64,000 nucleotides of DNA, taken from the NCBI RefSeq assembly GCF_027359925.1, contig NZ_CP114767.1:310001-374000 (forward strand), written 5' to 3'. Below the pieces are notes generated by a model, which ran no database searches, was not told the DNA's origin, and was given only the letters and a program-made list of their open reading frames with translations. Shown in pieces: positions 40,860-48,855 of this stretch. The DNA comes from Hymenobacter canadensis (GTDB taxonomy: Bacteria; Bacteroidota; Bacteroidia; Cytophagales; Hymenobacteraceae). The first letter of the stretch is position 1, and every line of letters starts with the position of its first letter. A program made the translations under genes and the position numbers.

Positions 40860-41607
40860 GGTCAATAACGTGCTGTTTGCAACCGGCTGCCTCGTGCTGC
40901 TGGGCGGGCTGGCCGTGTTCGCCGGCGTACGCCAGGCCAGCCGCCCCGTGGGCCAGGTGATTGTGACTATCGGCAACGAGTTCAACAACTTCTTCATCAG
41001 CGAGCGGGAAGTAACGGCCCTGCTCACCCGCGACGGCCGGCAGCGCCTGGAGGGCACCACGCCCGACGAGCTCAACCTGCCGGCGCTGGAGGCCCGCCTG
41101 AAGGCGCACAGCTTCGTGAAGGACGCCCAGGTGTATCGCGACCTGGCCGGCAACCTGCACGCCGACGTGCGCCAGAACCGCCCCATCGCCCGCCTCGTGC
41201 ACGCCGACACCCGCCAGGACTGCTACCTCGACGCCGACGGCCACAAGCTGCCGCTGTCGTCGCTGTTCACGGCGCGGGTGGTGCCGGTGGCGCGGCCGGG
41301 TGGCCAGCCGCTGTCGGCCGGCTTTTTTCAGGATTCCACCGGCCGGCGCTACCTGGAGCTGCTGCGCTACATCGACGAGCATTCGTTCTGGCGGGCCCAG
41401 GTGGCCGAGGTATTCATTGCCCCCAACGGCAAGGTTTCCTTTACCCAGCAGATCGGAGACCAGCAGGTAGAATTTGGTTTTCCTGAGAATATTTCGGAGA
41501 AATTTGCGAAACTGATGGTATTTTACCGACAAATACCCCCGGCCCTGGGCTGGGACACGTACCACCGCGTCAACATCGAATTCAAAGACCAGATAATCTG
41601 TGAGTGA
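40843..41607 (+). CDS. ftsQ: Cell division protein FtsQ-like
   Basis: A 254-residue protein. Short cytoplasmic N-terminus, one membrane segment (NNVLFATGCLVLLGGLAVFAGV), then a periplasmic region with a POTRA-like part (NFFISEREVTALLTRDG, LPALEARLKAHSFVKDAQVYRDLAGNLHADVRQNRPIARL) and the FtsQ domain. Sequence drift from proteobacterial FtsQ is normal in this phylum; position between murC and ftsA supports the call. It bridges early and late division proteins. It overlaps murC by 17 nt. Confidence 0.85.
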   Translation: MELKRKVNNVLFATGCLVLLGGLAVFAGVRQASRPVGQVIVTIGNEFNNFFISEREVTALLTRDGRQRLEGTTPDELNLPALEARLKAHSFVKDAQVYRDLAGNLHADVRQNRPIARLVHADTRQDCYLDADGHKLPLSSLFTARVVPVARPGGQPLSAGFFQDSTGRRYLELLRYIDEHSFWRAQVAEVFIAPNGKVSFTQQIGDQQVEFGFPENISEKFAKLMVFYRQIPPALGWDTYHRVNIEFKDQIICE

Positions 41608-41637
41608 GATTTTCTTACTCTGTTAGCTTGAAAAGGC

Positions 41638-41645
41638 TATTTTTG
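41638..41645 (+). promoter_or_regulatory. Candidate internal -7 element before ftsA
   Basis: TATTTTTG matches TAnnTTTG, 58 nt before ftsA. A small hairpin, GAGTGAGA/TCTTACTC (41602-41620), overlaps the ftsQ stop region just upstream. No good TTG at 19-21 nt. Together they could uncouple ftsAZ from the upstream genes. Confidence 0.4.
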
Positions 41646-41703
41646 CCTTTCTACACCTGCTCTCCACCGCACCTCTCTGCCAGCTTTCCCCGACATCCTC
41701 CCC

Positions 41704-43083
41704 ATGCAGCACGATAAGATTGTAGTCGGCCTCGACATTGGAACCACCAAAATCTGCGCCCTTGTGGGCCGCAAAAACGAATTTGGCAAGCTCGAAATCT
41801 TGGGCATGGGCAAAGCCGTGTCGGAGGGTGTCGTGCGCGGTATCGTGTCCAACATCGACAAAACCGTAGACGCTATCAAGCGGGCCATCCGGCAGGCCGA
41901 AGAGCAGTCCGGTATCAACATTGGCGTGGTGAACGTGGGCATTGCCGGCCAGCACATCAAGAGCCTGCAGCACAACGGCAGCATCACGCGCGCCTCCGCC
42001 GACAATGAAATCACGCAGGAAGACGTGGAGCGCCTCACCGGCGACATGTACCGCCTCGTGACGCCTCCCGGCTCGCAGATCATCCACGTGATGCCGCAGG
42101 ACTACAAAGTCGACTACGAGGAAGGCATCATGGACCCCGTGGGCATGTCGGGCGTGCGCCTGGAAGGCAACTTCCACATCATCACGGCCCAGAGCACGGC
42201 CATCAATAACATCAACAAGTGCGTCACGAAGGCTGGCCTCGAAATCGACAACCTGATTCTGGAGCCGCTGGCTTCCAGCATGTCGGTGCTGTCGGATGAG
42301 GAGAAGGAAGCCGGTGTGGCCCTGATTGACATCGGGGGCGGCACTACCGACCTGGCCATTTTCAAGGACGGCATCATCCGCCACGCGGCGGTGCTGCCGT
42401 TTGGCGGCAACATCGTGACCAGCGACATCAAGCTGGGCTGCCAGGTGATGCAGAACCAGGCCGAGCAGCTGAAGGTGAAGTTCGGCAAAGCCATTGCCGA
42501 GGAAGCTTCCGATTACGAAATCGTGAGCATCCCCGGCCTGCGCGACCGGGCTCCCAAGGAAATCAGCCTCAAAAACCTGGCCTACATCATCGAGGCCCGG
42601 ATGGAGGAAATTATCGAGCTGGTGTATGCTGAAATCCAGCGCACCGGCCACGCCGACAAGCTGGCGGCCGGCATCGTGCTGACCGGCGGCGGCTCACAGC
42701 TTCAGAACCTGGTGCAGCTCACGGAGTACGTAACGGGCCTCGACACCCGCATCGGCTACCCCAACGAGCACCTAGGCAAGAGCAAGATCGAAGCCGTGAA
42801 GTCGCCGATGTACGCCACCACGGTGGGCCTCGTGCTGACCGGCTACCGCTCGCTCGATGAGCGCCTGAACCGCAACTACGAGCAGCAGGAGGAAATTCGT
42901 CCGGCGGCCGTACCATACTACCAAGCCGCCGCGCCGACTCCTGCTCCGCAGCCCGTGGCCAAAGCGGAGCCCCAGAAGCCTGCTGAGCCCAAAAAACCAT
43001 CCGGGGCCAGCAAATTCCTGTCGGACATCATTAGCCGCACCAAAGGCCTGCTCATCGACGATTTCGACGATAAGCAGTACTAG
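41704..43083 (+). CDS. ftsA: Cell division protein FtsA
   Basis: A 459-residue actin-like ATPase. VVGLDIGTTKICALVG (phosphate 1), an SHS2/1C region (residues ~85-170), VALIDIGGGTTDLAIF (phosphate 2) and GIVLTGGGSQLQNL (adenosine motif). A Pro/Ala linker (~400-430) leads to an amphipathic C-terminal helix (KFLSDIISRTKGLLIDDF) that tethers FtsZ filaments to the membrane. ftsZ follows after a 123-nt gap with an inverted repeat. Confidence 0.95.
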   Translation: MQHDKIVVGLDIGTTKICALVGRKNEFGKLEILGMGKAVSEGVVRGIVSNIDKTVDAIKRAIRQAEEQSGINIGVVNVGIAGQHIKSLQHNGSITRASADNEITQEDVERLTGDMYRLVTPPGSQIIHVMPQDYKVDYEEGIMDPVGMSGVRLEGNFHIITAQSTAINNINKCVTKAGLEIDNLILEPLASSMSVLSDEEKEAGVALIDIGGGTTDLAIFKDGIIRHAAVLPFGGNIVTSDIKLGCQVMQNQAEQLKVKFGKAIAEEASDYEIVSIPGLRDRAPKEISLKNLAYIIEARMEEIIELVYAEIQRTGHADKLAAGIVLTGGGSQLQNLVQLTEYVTGLDTRIGYPNEHLGKSKIEAVKSPMYATTVGLVLTGYRSLDERLNRNYEQQEEIRPAAVPYYQAAAPTPAPQPVAKAEPQKPAEPKKPSGASKFLSDIISRTKGLLIDDFDDKQY

Positions 43084-43087
43084 TTGA

Positions 43088-43203
43088 TTGGGGTCTTGGA
43101 AGAGTAGAAGGTATGGTTGGCAGATCCGCGTCGCGGAACTTTATCGGCCAGAATACTCTATTTCAGAAACCAAGGCCCTAAGCCCCCAAGTCCAAGACCC
43201 CAA
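43088..43203. repeat. Inverted repeat framing the ftsA-ftsZ gap
   Basis: TTGGGGTCTTGGA (43088-43100) and TCCAAGACCCCAA (43191-43203) are perfect inverse copies. The right side is extended by related CCAAGGCCC and CCCCCAAG units. The left arm starts 4 nt after the ftsA stop and the right arm ends 3 nt before the ftsZ ATG. Confidence 0.75.
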
Positions 43204-43206
43204 CCA

Positions 43207-44694
43207 ATGAATTATAAATTCGACATCCCGGCGCAGTCCAAGTCCATCATCAAGGTGATTGGCGTGGGTGGGGGCGGCTCTAACGCCGTCAACCACATGT
43301 TCAGCCAGGGCATCAAGGACGTGGAATTCGTCATCTGCAACACCGACAAGCAGGCCTTGGCCTCCTCGACTGTGCCCAACCGCCTGCAGATCGGCCTCGA
43401 CCTGACCGAAGGCCTCGGGGCCGGCGCTAACCCTGAACGGGGCAAGCAAGCCGCCATCGAGAGCCGCGAACAAATCCGGGAGCTTCTCAGCAACGGCACC
43501 AAGATGGTGTTTATCACGGCCGGTATGGGCGGTGGTACGGGCACGGGCGCCGCGCCGGTTATTGCCAAGGTGGCTAAGGAGCTGGGCATCCTCACGGTGG
43601 GGATAGTGACGGCTCCGTTCATGTTCGAGGGTAAAAAGAAGCGCCAGCAGGCCGAACACGGTATCAAGGAGCTCAGCGAGAACTGTGACACCGTACTGGT
43701 GATTCTTAACGATAAGCTGCGCGAGATTTACGGCAACCTGCCCATCCGCTCGGCCTTTGCCAAGGCCGATAACGTGCTCAGCACGGCCGCTAAGTCCATT
43801 GCCGAAATCATCACGGTGACGGCCGACGTGAACGTGGACTTTGAGGACGTGAAAACGGTGATGAAGGACAGCGGCGCCGCCGTAATGGGCAGCAGCATCA
43901 CGGAAGGCGAGAACCGCGCCCGCCGTGCGGCCGAGGAGGCTTTGGCTTCGCCGCTGCTCAACAACACCGACATTCACGGTGCCCAGCGCATCCTGCTCAG
44001 CATCATGTCCGGCGACCAGGCTGAGCTGGAAATGGACGAGCTGACCGAAATTACGGAGTGCATCCAAGACAAAGCGGGCCAGAATGCCGAGGTGATTTTC
44101 GGCCATGGTATCGACGCCACCTTGGGCCAGAGCATCCGCGTGACGGTAATTGCCACGGGTTTTGCCCGCGAGGCGCATACCATTACGGCAGTGCCGGTGC
44201 GGGAAGAGGAGCCGGCTCTGCCGCAGCCCGAGCCGCAGCTGAACGTGTTCAACAAGGAGTCGCTGGACGTTTCTTCGGCTCCGGTGGTGCCGTCTTTCAC
44301 CAGCTCCCCGCAGCCGGTAGCGGCCACGCCCGAGCCGGTGAAGTTCGACTTGGAAACGTCGCCGTACACGGGGCAGGTGCCGCCGGTATCGGCTCCCTCG
44401 TCGCCTGCTCCCGAGCCGGTGGTGTACCAGGCTACCCAGCCGGCGCCGCCCATTGCGGGCCGCCCGGCCATCGACGCCCGCGCCGATGAGCGCCGCCGCC
44501 GCCTGCAGGAGCTCAGCAACGGCCTCACCAACGACGCCATCAAGGACCAGCTGGAAACGCCTGCCTACCTGCGCCGTCAGGTGAAGCTGGAAAATGTGAC
44601 GCCTTCTTCGGAGCGCAACATTAGCCGTTTCAACCTCTCCGACGATAACGAACTGCTGGGCGACAACCGCTTTCTGCACGACAACGTCGACTAG
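43207..44694 (+). CDS. ftsZ: Cell division protein FtsZ
   Basis: A 495-residue tubulin homologue. GVGGGGSNAVNHM, the tubulin signature GGGTGTGAAPVIAK and NDKLREIYGNLPI synergy/T7 region are present. Residues ~325-450 are a long Pro/Ala/Ser linker, and the end (RFNLSDDNELLGDN) is the conserved tail. ATG 43207 gives the family start MNYKFDIPAQSKSIIKVIG; the upstream open frame from 43117 runs through the repeat. It forms the Z ring. A strong terminator follows, ending the cluster. Confidence 0.96.
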   Translation: MNYKFDIPAQSKSIIKVIGVGGGGSNAVNHMFSQGIKDVEFVICNTDKQALASSTVPNRLQIGLDLTEGLGAGANPERGKQAAIESREQIRELLSNGTKMVFITAGMGGGTGTGAAPVIAKVAKELGILTVGIVTAPFMFEGKKKRQQAEHGIKELSENCDTVLVILNDKLREIYGNLPIRSAFAKADNVLSTAAKSIAEIITVTADVNVDFEDVKTVMKDSGAAVMGSSITEGENRARRAAEEALASPLLNNTDIHGAQRILLSIMSGDQAELEMDELTEITECIQDKAGQNAEVIFGHGIDATLGQSIRVTVIATGFAREAHTITAVPVREEEPALPQPEPQLNVFNKESLDVSSAPVVPSFTSSPQPVAATPEPVKFDLETSPYTGQVPPVSAPSSPAPEPVVYQATQPAPPIAGRPAIDARADERRRRLQELSNGLTNDAIKDQLETPAYLRRQVKLENVTPSSERNISRFNLSDDNELLGDNRFLHDNVD

Positions 44695-44713
44695 GAAGTC
44701 AGTCAATACAAAC

Positions 44714-44752
44714 AAGAAAGGGCCGCTGAGATATTTTCGGCGGCCCTTTCTT
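44714..44752. terminator. Terminator of the dcw cluster
   Basis: AAGAAAGGGCCGC (44714-44726) pairs perfectly with GCGGCCCTTTCTT (44740-44752), loop 13 nt, with A and T runs on both sides. It also lies behind the convergent lipoprotein gene ending at 44771. Confidence 0.9.
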
Positions 44753-44770
44753 ATTTGTTCGCATGTTCGA

Positions 44771-44989
44771 TTAGAGTGGTGCCGGCAGGGGCATAGAGTC
44801 CATTCGGGAAGTATCGGCGGGGGCGACGTAGCGCGGGGCAGCGGGCTCCCGGTCGGGGCTGAGCTGGTTGTGCGAGGACACCGAGCAGGCACTCAGCGCT
44901 AGCCCCGTAATCAGCAGCAAGCCGAGCGTCTGGCCGCAGGCAGGCAGCTGGTAAACGTGTCGTAGAAGAAAAGGGTAGACGGACTTCAA
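44771..44989 (-). CDS. Small lipoprotein, unknown function
   Basis: 72 residues from ATG 44989. The lipobox LALSAC (Cys ~35) follows a hydrophobic stretch LGLLLITGLALSAC, but the N-terminal region before it is unusually long, so a shorter real start is possible. The mature part is Pro/Asp/Arg-rich and only ~38 residues. The start overlaps the stop of the upstream di-haem peroxidase gene by 4 nt, so the two are translationally coupled. Confidence 0.55.
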   Translation of the reverse strand: MKSVYPFLLRHVYQLPACGQTLGLLLITGLALSACSVSSHNQLSPDREPAAPRYVAPADTSRMDSMPLPAPL

Positions 44990-46119
44990 AACGGATTGGA
45001 AAAGCGCGGATTCTGGATAAACGTGGAATCGGTGAGCGTTTTGAGGAAGGCGACGAGCTGGCGCTTCTCAGTGGTTGTCAGATCCAGTTTGGTGCCGCCG
45101 GTGGTGTTGGAAAGTAGTAGAATGGGGTCGACGTTGGGGCTGTTGCTGAGCATGTGCTCATTGTAATGGTTCACTACTTCTTCCAGGGTCCGGAACCGGC
45201 CGTCGTGCATGTAGGGCGCCGTCAGGGCAATGTTGCGCAGGGTGGGCACGCGGAAGCGGCCCCGGTCGGCATTTAGGCCCGTTACGTTGAAGCGGCCCTG
45301 GTCGGTGAAGGTAAGGTCGAGGCCGTTGTTGAAGTATTGGGTGGTGCCGAGGCGGCTGGCTGTGAACAGGAAGTTGTTGCCGTTGTGGCAATGGTCGCAG
45401 GAGCCGCCGCGGGCCGTGACAATGCCGCCTTCGCCCGGGTGGTTGAAGAACAGGACGCGTCCGGCCCGCTCATCAGCACTAAGCGCAGCTTGCCGCAGTA
45501 ACGACTTTTCGTAGCGCGAGTTTGACGAAATCAGGGTCCGTTCGAACTGCGCCAGCGCCTTGAGGACGTTGGCTTCGGTGACAGTTGCGGAGCCGAACGC
45601 CTGGGCAAACAGGGGCGGGTAGAGGGCAGTCTGCTGCAGCTTGCTCACGCCCACGGCCAGCGACTGGTGCAGCTCCACCGGGTTTTCGATGGGTGTGCGG
45701 GCCTGGGCTTCGAGGGTCGTGGCCGAGCCATCCCAGTTCAGGTTGGGCTCCCAGAGCAGGTTCACCAGCGACATGGTGTTGCGCGGATGCGGTATGCCAT
45801 CTACCCCAACCGCGCGGGTGCGCCCATCGGTGAAGGCCTTGCTTTGCTGGTGGCAGCTTCCGCACGACATGGTGTTGGTGCTGGAAAGCCGGGTTTCGTA
45901 GAACAGTTTACGGCCCAGCTCAATGCCTTCCACGGTGAGGGGGTTGTCGGCGGGCAGGGTCACGCTCTGGGGCAGCTGCGAGGGTAGCACCAACGTGTAG
46001 GGCGTAGCCGGGGCCGGCGGCGGATTAGGCGGGGCCGGATCGTCCGGGTCTTTACCGCAGGCTGCTGCCAACAGCAACAAACCGAACAGCGGCAAGCAGA
46101 AGCGCAGGCGGGTACTCAT
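44986..46119 (-). CDS. Di-haem cytochrome c peroxidase / MauG family lipoprotein
   Basis: A 377-residue protein from ATG 46119 with lipobox LLLAAACG. Two haem c sites are SCGSCHQQ and SCDHCHNG. FYETRLSSTNTMSCGSCH, NWDGSATTLEAQA, RFRVPTLRNIALTAPYMHDGRF and LVAFLKTLTD are family motifs. Members reduce H2O2 or oxidise protein side chains in the periplasm. Upstream in-frame ATG 46155 would add residues before the lipoprotein signal and is less likely. It shares an operon with the small lipoprotein. Confidence 0.88.
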   Translation of the reverse strand: MSTRLRFCLPLFGLLLLAAACGKDPDDPAPPNPPPAPATPYTLVLPSQLPQSVTLPADNPLTVEGIELGRKLFYETRLSSTNTMSCGSCHQQSKAFTDGRTRAVGVDGIPHPRNTMSLVNLLWEPNLNWDGSATTLEAQARTPIENPVELHQSLAVGVSKLQQTALYPPLFAQAFGSATVTEANVLKALAQFERTLISSNSRYEKSLLRQAALSADERAGRVLFFNHPGEGGIVTARGGSCDHCHNGNNFLFTASRLGTTQYFNNGLDLTFTDQGRFNVTGLNADRGRFRVPTLRNIALTAPYMHDGRFRTLEEVVNHYNEHMLSNSPNVDPILLLSNTTGGTKLDLTTTEKRQLVAFLKTLTDSTFIQNPRFSNPF

Positions 46120-46293
46120 CAGCAGCAAATAGAAAGCGAGGAAGATGACGTTCAAGATACGGAATATGCCTTCAACGTATCAGTCGGCCTGTTTCGTTTC
46201 CCGGAGCAGGCCGCGCGGCTCCGGCGGGAGTGTCTGCGCGCAGTTTGCGTACTTTGGGGCCGCCTACCGCAGTGGGGGCGTGTTTTAGCTGAC

Positions 46294-47574
46294 ATGATTA
46301 TCCAGCCCGGAGCGCTGTTGCGCGAATATCGTTTGCTGCTGCTGTTCAGCTTCCGCTGGTTGCTGCTGAGTGCCATCGTCGGGGGGCTGGCCGGTACGGC
46401 ATCCGCGGGCTTTCTGGTGGCGCTGGATTTCGTGACCAGCTGGCGCGAGCTGCATCCCTGGATTATTGCGCTGCTGCCGGTGGGCGGCCTGCTGGTGGGG
46501 CTGCTCTACCACTACTGGGGCAAAAGCGTGGAAGGCGGCAACAACCTGCTGCTCGACGAAATCAATCGGCCCACCCAACTCGTGCCGCTACGCATGGTGC
46601 CGCTGGTGCTGGTGGGCACGCTGCTCACGCACCTGTTTGGCGGCTCGGCGGGCCGCGAGGGTACGGCCGTGCAGATGGGCGGGGCCCTTGCCGACCAGCT
46701 CAGCCGCTGGCCGCGCCTGGTGCGGCGGCGGGAACGGCGGTTGCTGCTGCTGGCCGGGCTGAGTGCCGGGTTTGCCTCGGTATTCGGGACACCGCTGGCC
46801 GGGGCCGTGTTTGGGCTGGAAGTGGTGCTGCTGGGGCGCCTGCGCTACGATGCGCTGCTGCCCGCCTTCCTGGCCGCCGCCGCCGCCGACTACGTGACGC
46901 GGGCCTGGGGTGTGGGACACACGGCGTATCCGTTGCTGGCGGTGCCGGCCATTGCGCCGCTGCCGCTGCTGAGTGCGGCGGCAGCGGGCGTGGCATTTGG
47001 GCTGGCTGGGCGCTTGTTTGCAGGAGCTACGCACGTAGTATCGGCGTTCTACAAGCGCCTGATTGCCTGGCCGCCGCTGCGGCCGGTGGTGGGTGGGGCC
47101 GTGGTGGCGCTGCTGATTTGGGCGTCCGGCACCACGCGCTACAGCGGGCTAGGGGTGCCCACTATTGTGCAGGCGTTTCAGGAGCCACTTCCGGTCTACG
47201 TTTTCGCCCTGAAAATTTTGTTTACGGCCCTTACGCTGGGGGCCGCTTTCAAAGGCGGAGAAGTGACGCCGCTGTTTTTTGTGGGCGCCACGCTGGGCAA
47301 CGCCTTAGCGCTGGTGCTGCCGCTGCCCATGCCGCTGCTGGCCGGCCTGGGTTTCGCGGCGGTGTTTGCCGGGGCGGCCAACACGCCCCTGGCCTGCACG
47401 CTGCTGGCCATGGAGCTATTTGGGCACGAGTGCGGCCTTTACGCCGGGCTGGCTTGTGTGGTGAGCTACCTGTTTTCGGGGCACCGGGGCATCTATGGCG
47501 CGCAGGTGGTCGGCCAAGCCAAGCACTGCCTCTGGCAGCGCCAACAGGGCCGCCGCCTGCGGGATTTGTTGTGA
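46294..47574 (+). CDS. ClC-family chloride/fluoride channel or antiporter
   Basis: A 426-residue polytopic ClC protein. GGSAGREGTAVQMGGALAD holds the gating Glu (usual motif GREGP, here GREGT). VEGGNNLLLDEI stands where the Cl--selecting GSGIP motif is found in classical ClC proteins, and GGEVTPLFFVGATLGN is the third motif. The altered first motif recalls the fluoride-exporting CLC-F branch, but I cannot test this by alignment. Cytoplasmic CBS domains are absent. No fluoride riboswitch was recognised in the 174-nt upstream region. Confidence 0.85.
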   Translation: MIIQPGALLREYRLLLLFSFRWLLLSAIVGGLAGTASAGFLVALDFVTSWRELHPWIIALLPVGGLLVGLLYHYWGKSVEGGNNLLLDEINRPTQLVPLRMVPLVLVGTLLTHLFGGSAGREGTAVQMGGALADQLSRWPRLVRRRERRLLLLAGLSAGFASVFGTPLAGAVFGLEVVLLGRLRYDALLPAFLAAAAADYVTRAWGVGHTAYPLLAVPAIAPLPLLSAAAAGVAFGLAGRLFAGATHVVSAFYKRLIAWPPLRPVVGGAVVALLIWASGTTRYSGLGVPTIVQAFQEPLPVYVFALKILFTALTLGAAFKGGEVTPLFFVGATLGNALALVLPLPMPLLAGLGFAAVFAGAANTPLACTLLAMELFGHECGLYAGLACVVSYLFSGHRGIYGAQVVGQAKHCLWQRQQGRRLRDLL

Positions 47575-47578
47575 TAGA

Positions 47579-47725
47579 GTGATGGGGTGATGGAGTGATG
47601 AAATGAGAACGTCATTCCGAGCATGCGAGGAATCTCGCAAGCGTAGTAGTTCGGGTCGTCCCAACGTCAGCACGCGAGATTCCTCGCAAGCTCGGAATGA
47701 CGTTCTCACCTCATCACCCCATCAC
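47579..47725. repeat. Nested palindrome between convergent genes (GTGATGG array plus GTCATTCCGAGC hairpin)
   Basis: The left arm 47579-47638 runs GTGATGGGGTGATGG..., then GAGAACGTCATTCCGAGC, then GAGGAATCTCGC. The right arm 47674-47725 is its inverse with a shorter array. The inner part is the same GTCATTCCGAGC element as at 33689. The left end lies 4 nt after the ClC stop codon; the right end includes the stop codon of the - strand gene (47722-47724). Confidence 0.88.
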
Positions 47726-48714
47726 TTCAATAGATACTTGGTTTGCTTGATGCTGTAGCCGACGGCCAGCACTAGGCGGCCGGCGCTGGCGGGGTGGTCG
47801 GTGGGGGCGGTGTATACGGGAAGCTGCACGCTGGCATTCAGCGACAGGTTTTTGTAGTACACATCCAAGCCGGGGCCCAGCAGGGCGTTGTTCATGGCAT
47901 GCTCGCCGGTGAGGCGGCCTTCGAACATTTCGCCTTTGGTTTTCTCGTAGAACAGCTGCGCCGACGGGTATAGCTGCCAGTTTTCGCTGAGCGGCACCCG
48001 GTAGAAGAGGTTGGCAAAAGCAGCTACACCGGGGGCCAGGCTTTCTTGAAACCGGTTGCTGGCTCCGCGGCGGTAGCTGGTGTTAAGGCTCAGGCCGAAG
48101 CTGCGGTAGCTGCCGATGTAGTTGGCGTACACGAAACCGTCGGTGGTGCCGGTGCCGGGCTGCGTGAGGGTAGGGTAGCGCCGGCCGGCTGCGCTGCTGC
48201 GTTGGAAGCTGCCGGTGGGCATTTTCAGGCCGCCGCCCACAATCAGGCGGCTCTGCACGCCGGCCGTTTCGATGTTGCGCAGCAGGTGGTAGCCCGCAAA
48301 AACCGTCACGTCGCCGATGCCGCTCAGGTTGAGCTGCCGGCCGTTGATCTGCGATGTGTTCATCACGTAGGGCACGAAGGCGTTCAGCTCCAGGCGCTTG
48401 GCCAAAAAGTATTTGCCCCGCAGTTCTATTATCCGAAAGGCCTCGAAATCCGTTGGGTCGCCTTTATGGGAATGCGTGTAGTCGTTGTCGGCGCCGTTGA
48501 GTGGTTGGGCCAGTAGGGGCCGGGCTCCGGTTGGGAAGAACTGCGGGTCTTGGCCCAGCGCCTGGTAGCCGTTGAAGATGCGGTAGCGGTGCATTAGCGA
48601 AAAGCTGCTCTGGTTGTCGTAAGGCGTGATACCCATAAAGCAGCCGCAAATGTCGCAGGCCATACTGGTTTGAGCCAGCAGTAGCGCCAGCCCCAGCAGT
48701 AAAAGGTTTTTCAT
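47722..48714 (-). CDS. Outer-membrane beta-barrel-like protein with N-terminal CDICGC motif
   Basis: A 330-residue protein from ATG 48714 with signal peptide MKNLLLLGLALLLAQTSMA. The mature N-terminus is CDICGCFMGITPYDNQSSFS, a three-Cys motif that could bind a metal or be lipidated. The remainder alternates hydrophobic and polar residues like a transmembrane barrel and contains GGGLKMPTG and a final VLAVGYSIKQTKYLLK. It is the third gene behind the MbnP- and MauG-type genes on the - strand, suggesting a shared copper/redox role. Substrate unknown. Confidence 0.75.
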   Translation of the reverse strand: MKNLLLLGLALLLAQTSMACDICGCFMGITPYDNQSSFSLMHRYRIFNGYQALGQDPQFFPTGARPLLAQPLNGADNDYTHSHKGDPTDFEAFRIIELRGKYFLAKRLELNAFVPYVMNTSQINGRQLNLSGIGDVTVFAGYHLLRNIETAGVQSRLIVGGGLKMPTGSFQRSSAAGRRYPTLTQPGTGTTDGFVYANYIGSYRSFGLSLNTSYRRGASNRFQESLAPGVAAFANLFYRVPLSENWQLYPSAQLFYEKTKGEMFEGRLTGEHAMNNALLGPGLDVYYKNLSLNASVQLPVYTAPTDHPASAGRLVLAVGYSIKQTKYLLK

Positions 48715-48855
48715 CGAAAGAGTGAGAAGGAAAGCGGCTGGCTCAAGCAAATCGGCCTAAGCCGGCCCACATTGCCAATACATGGCCGTCAGATTGAAGC
48801 CGCAGGCCACCGTAAGCTGCCTGCGACCTGCCGGCCGGAAAAAAATAGGGGCACG

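Noticed and set aside
46120..46293. Possible fluoride riboswitch upstream of the ClC gene
   Set aside because: I could not find the conserved pseudoknot or core pattern; only a GC-rich hairpin is present.
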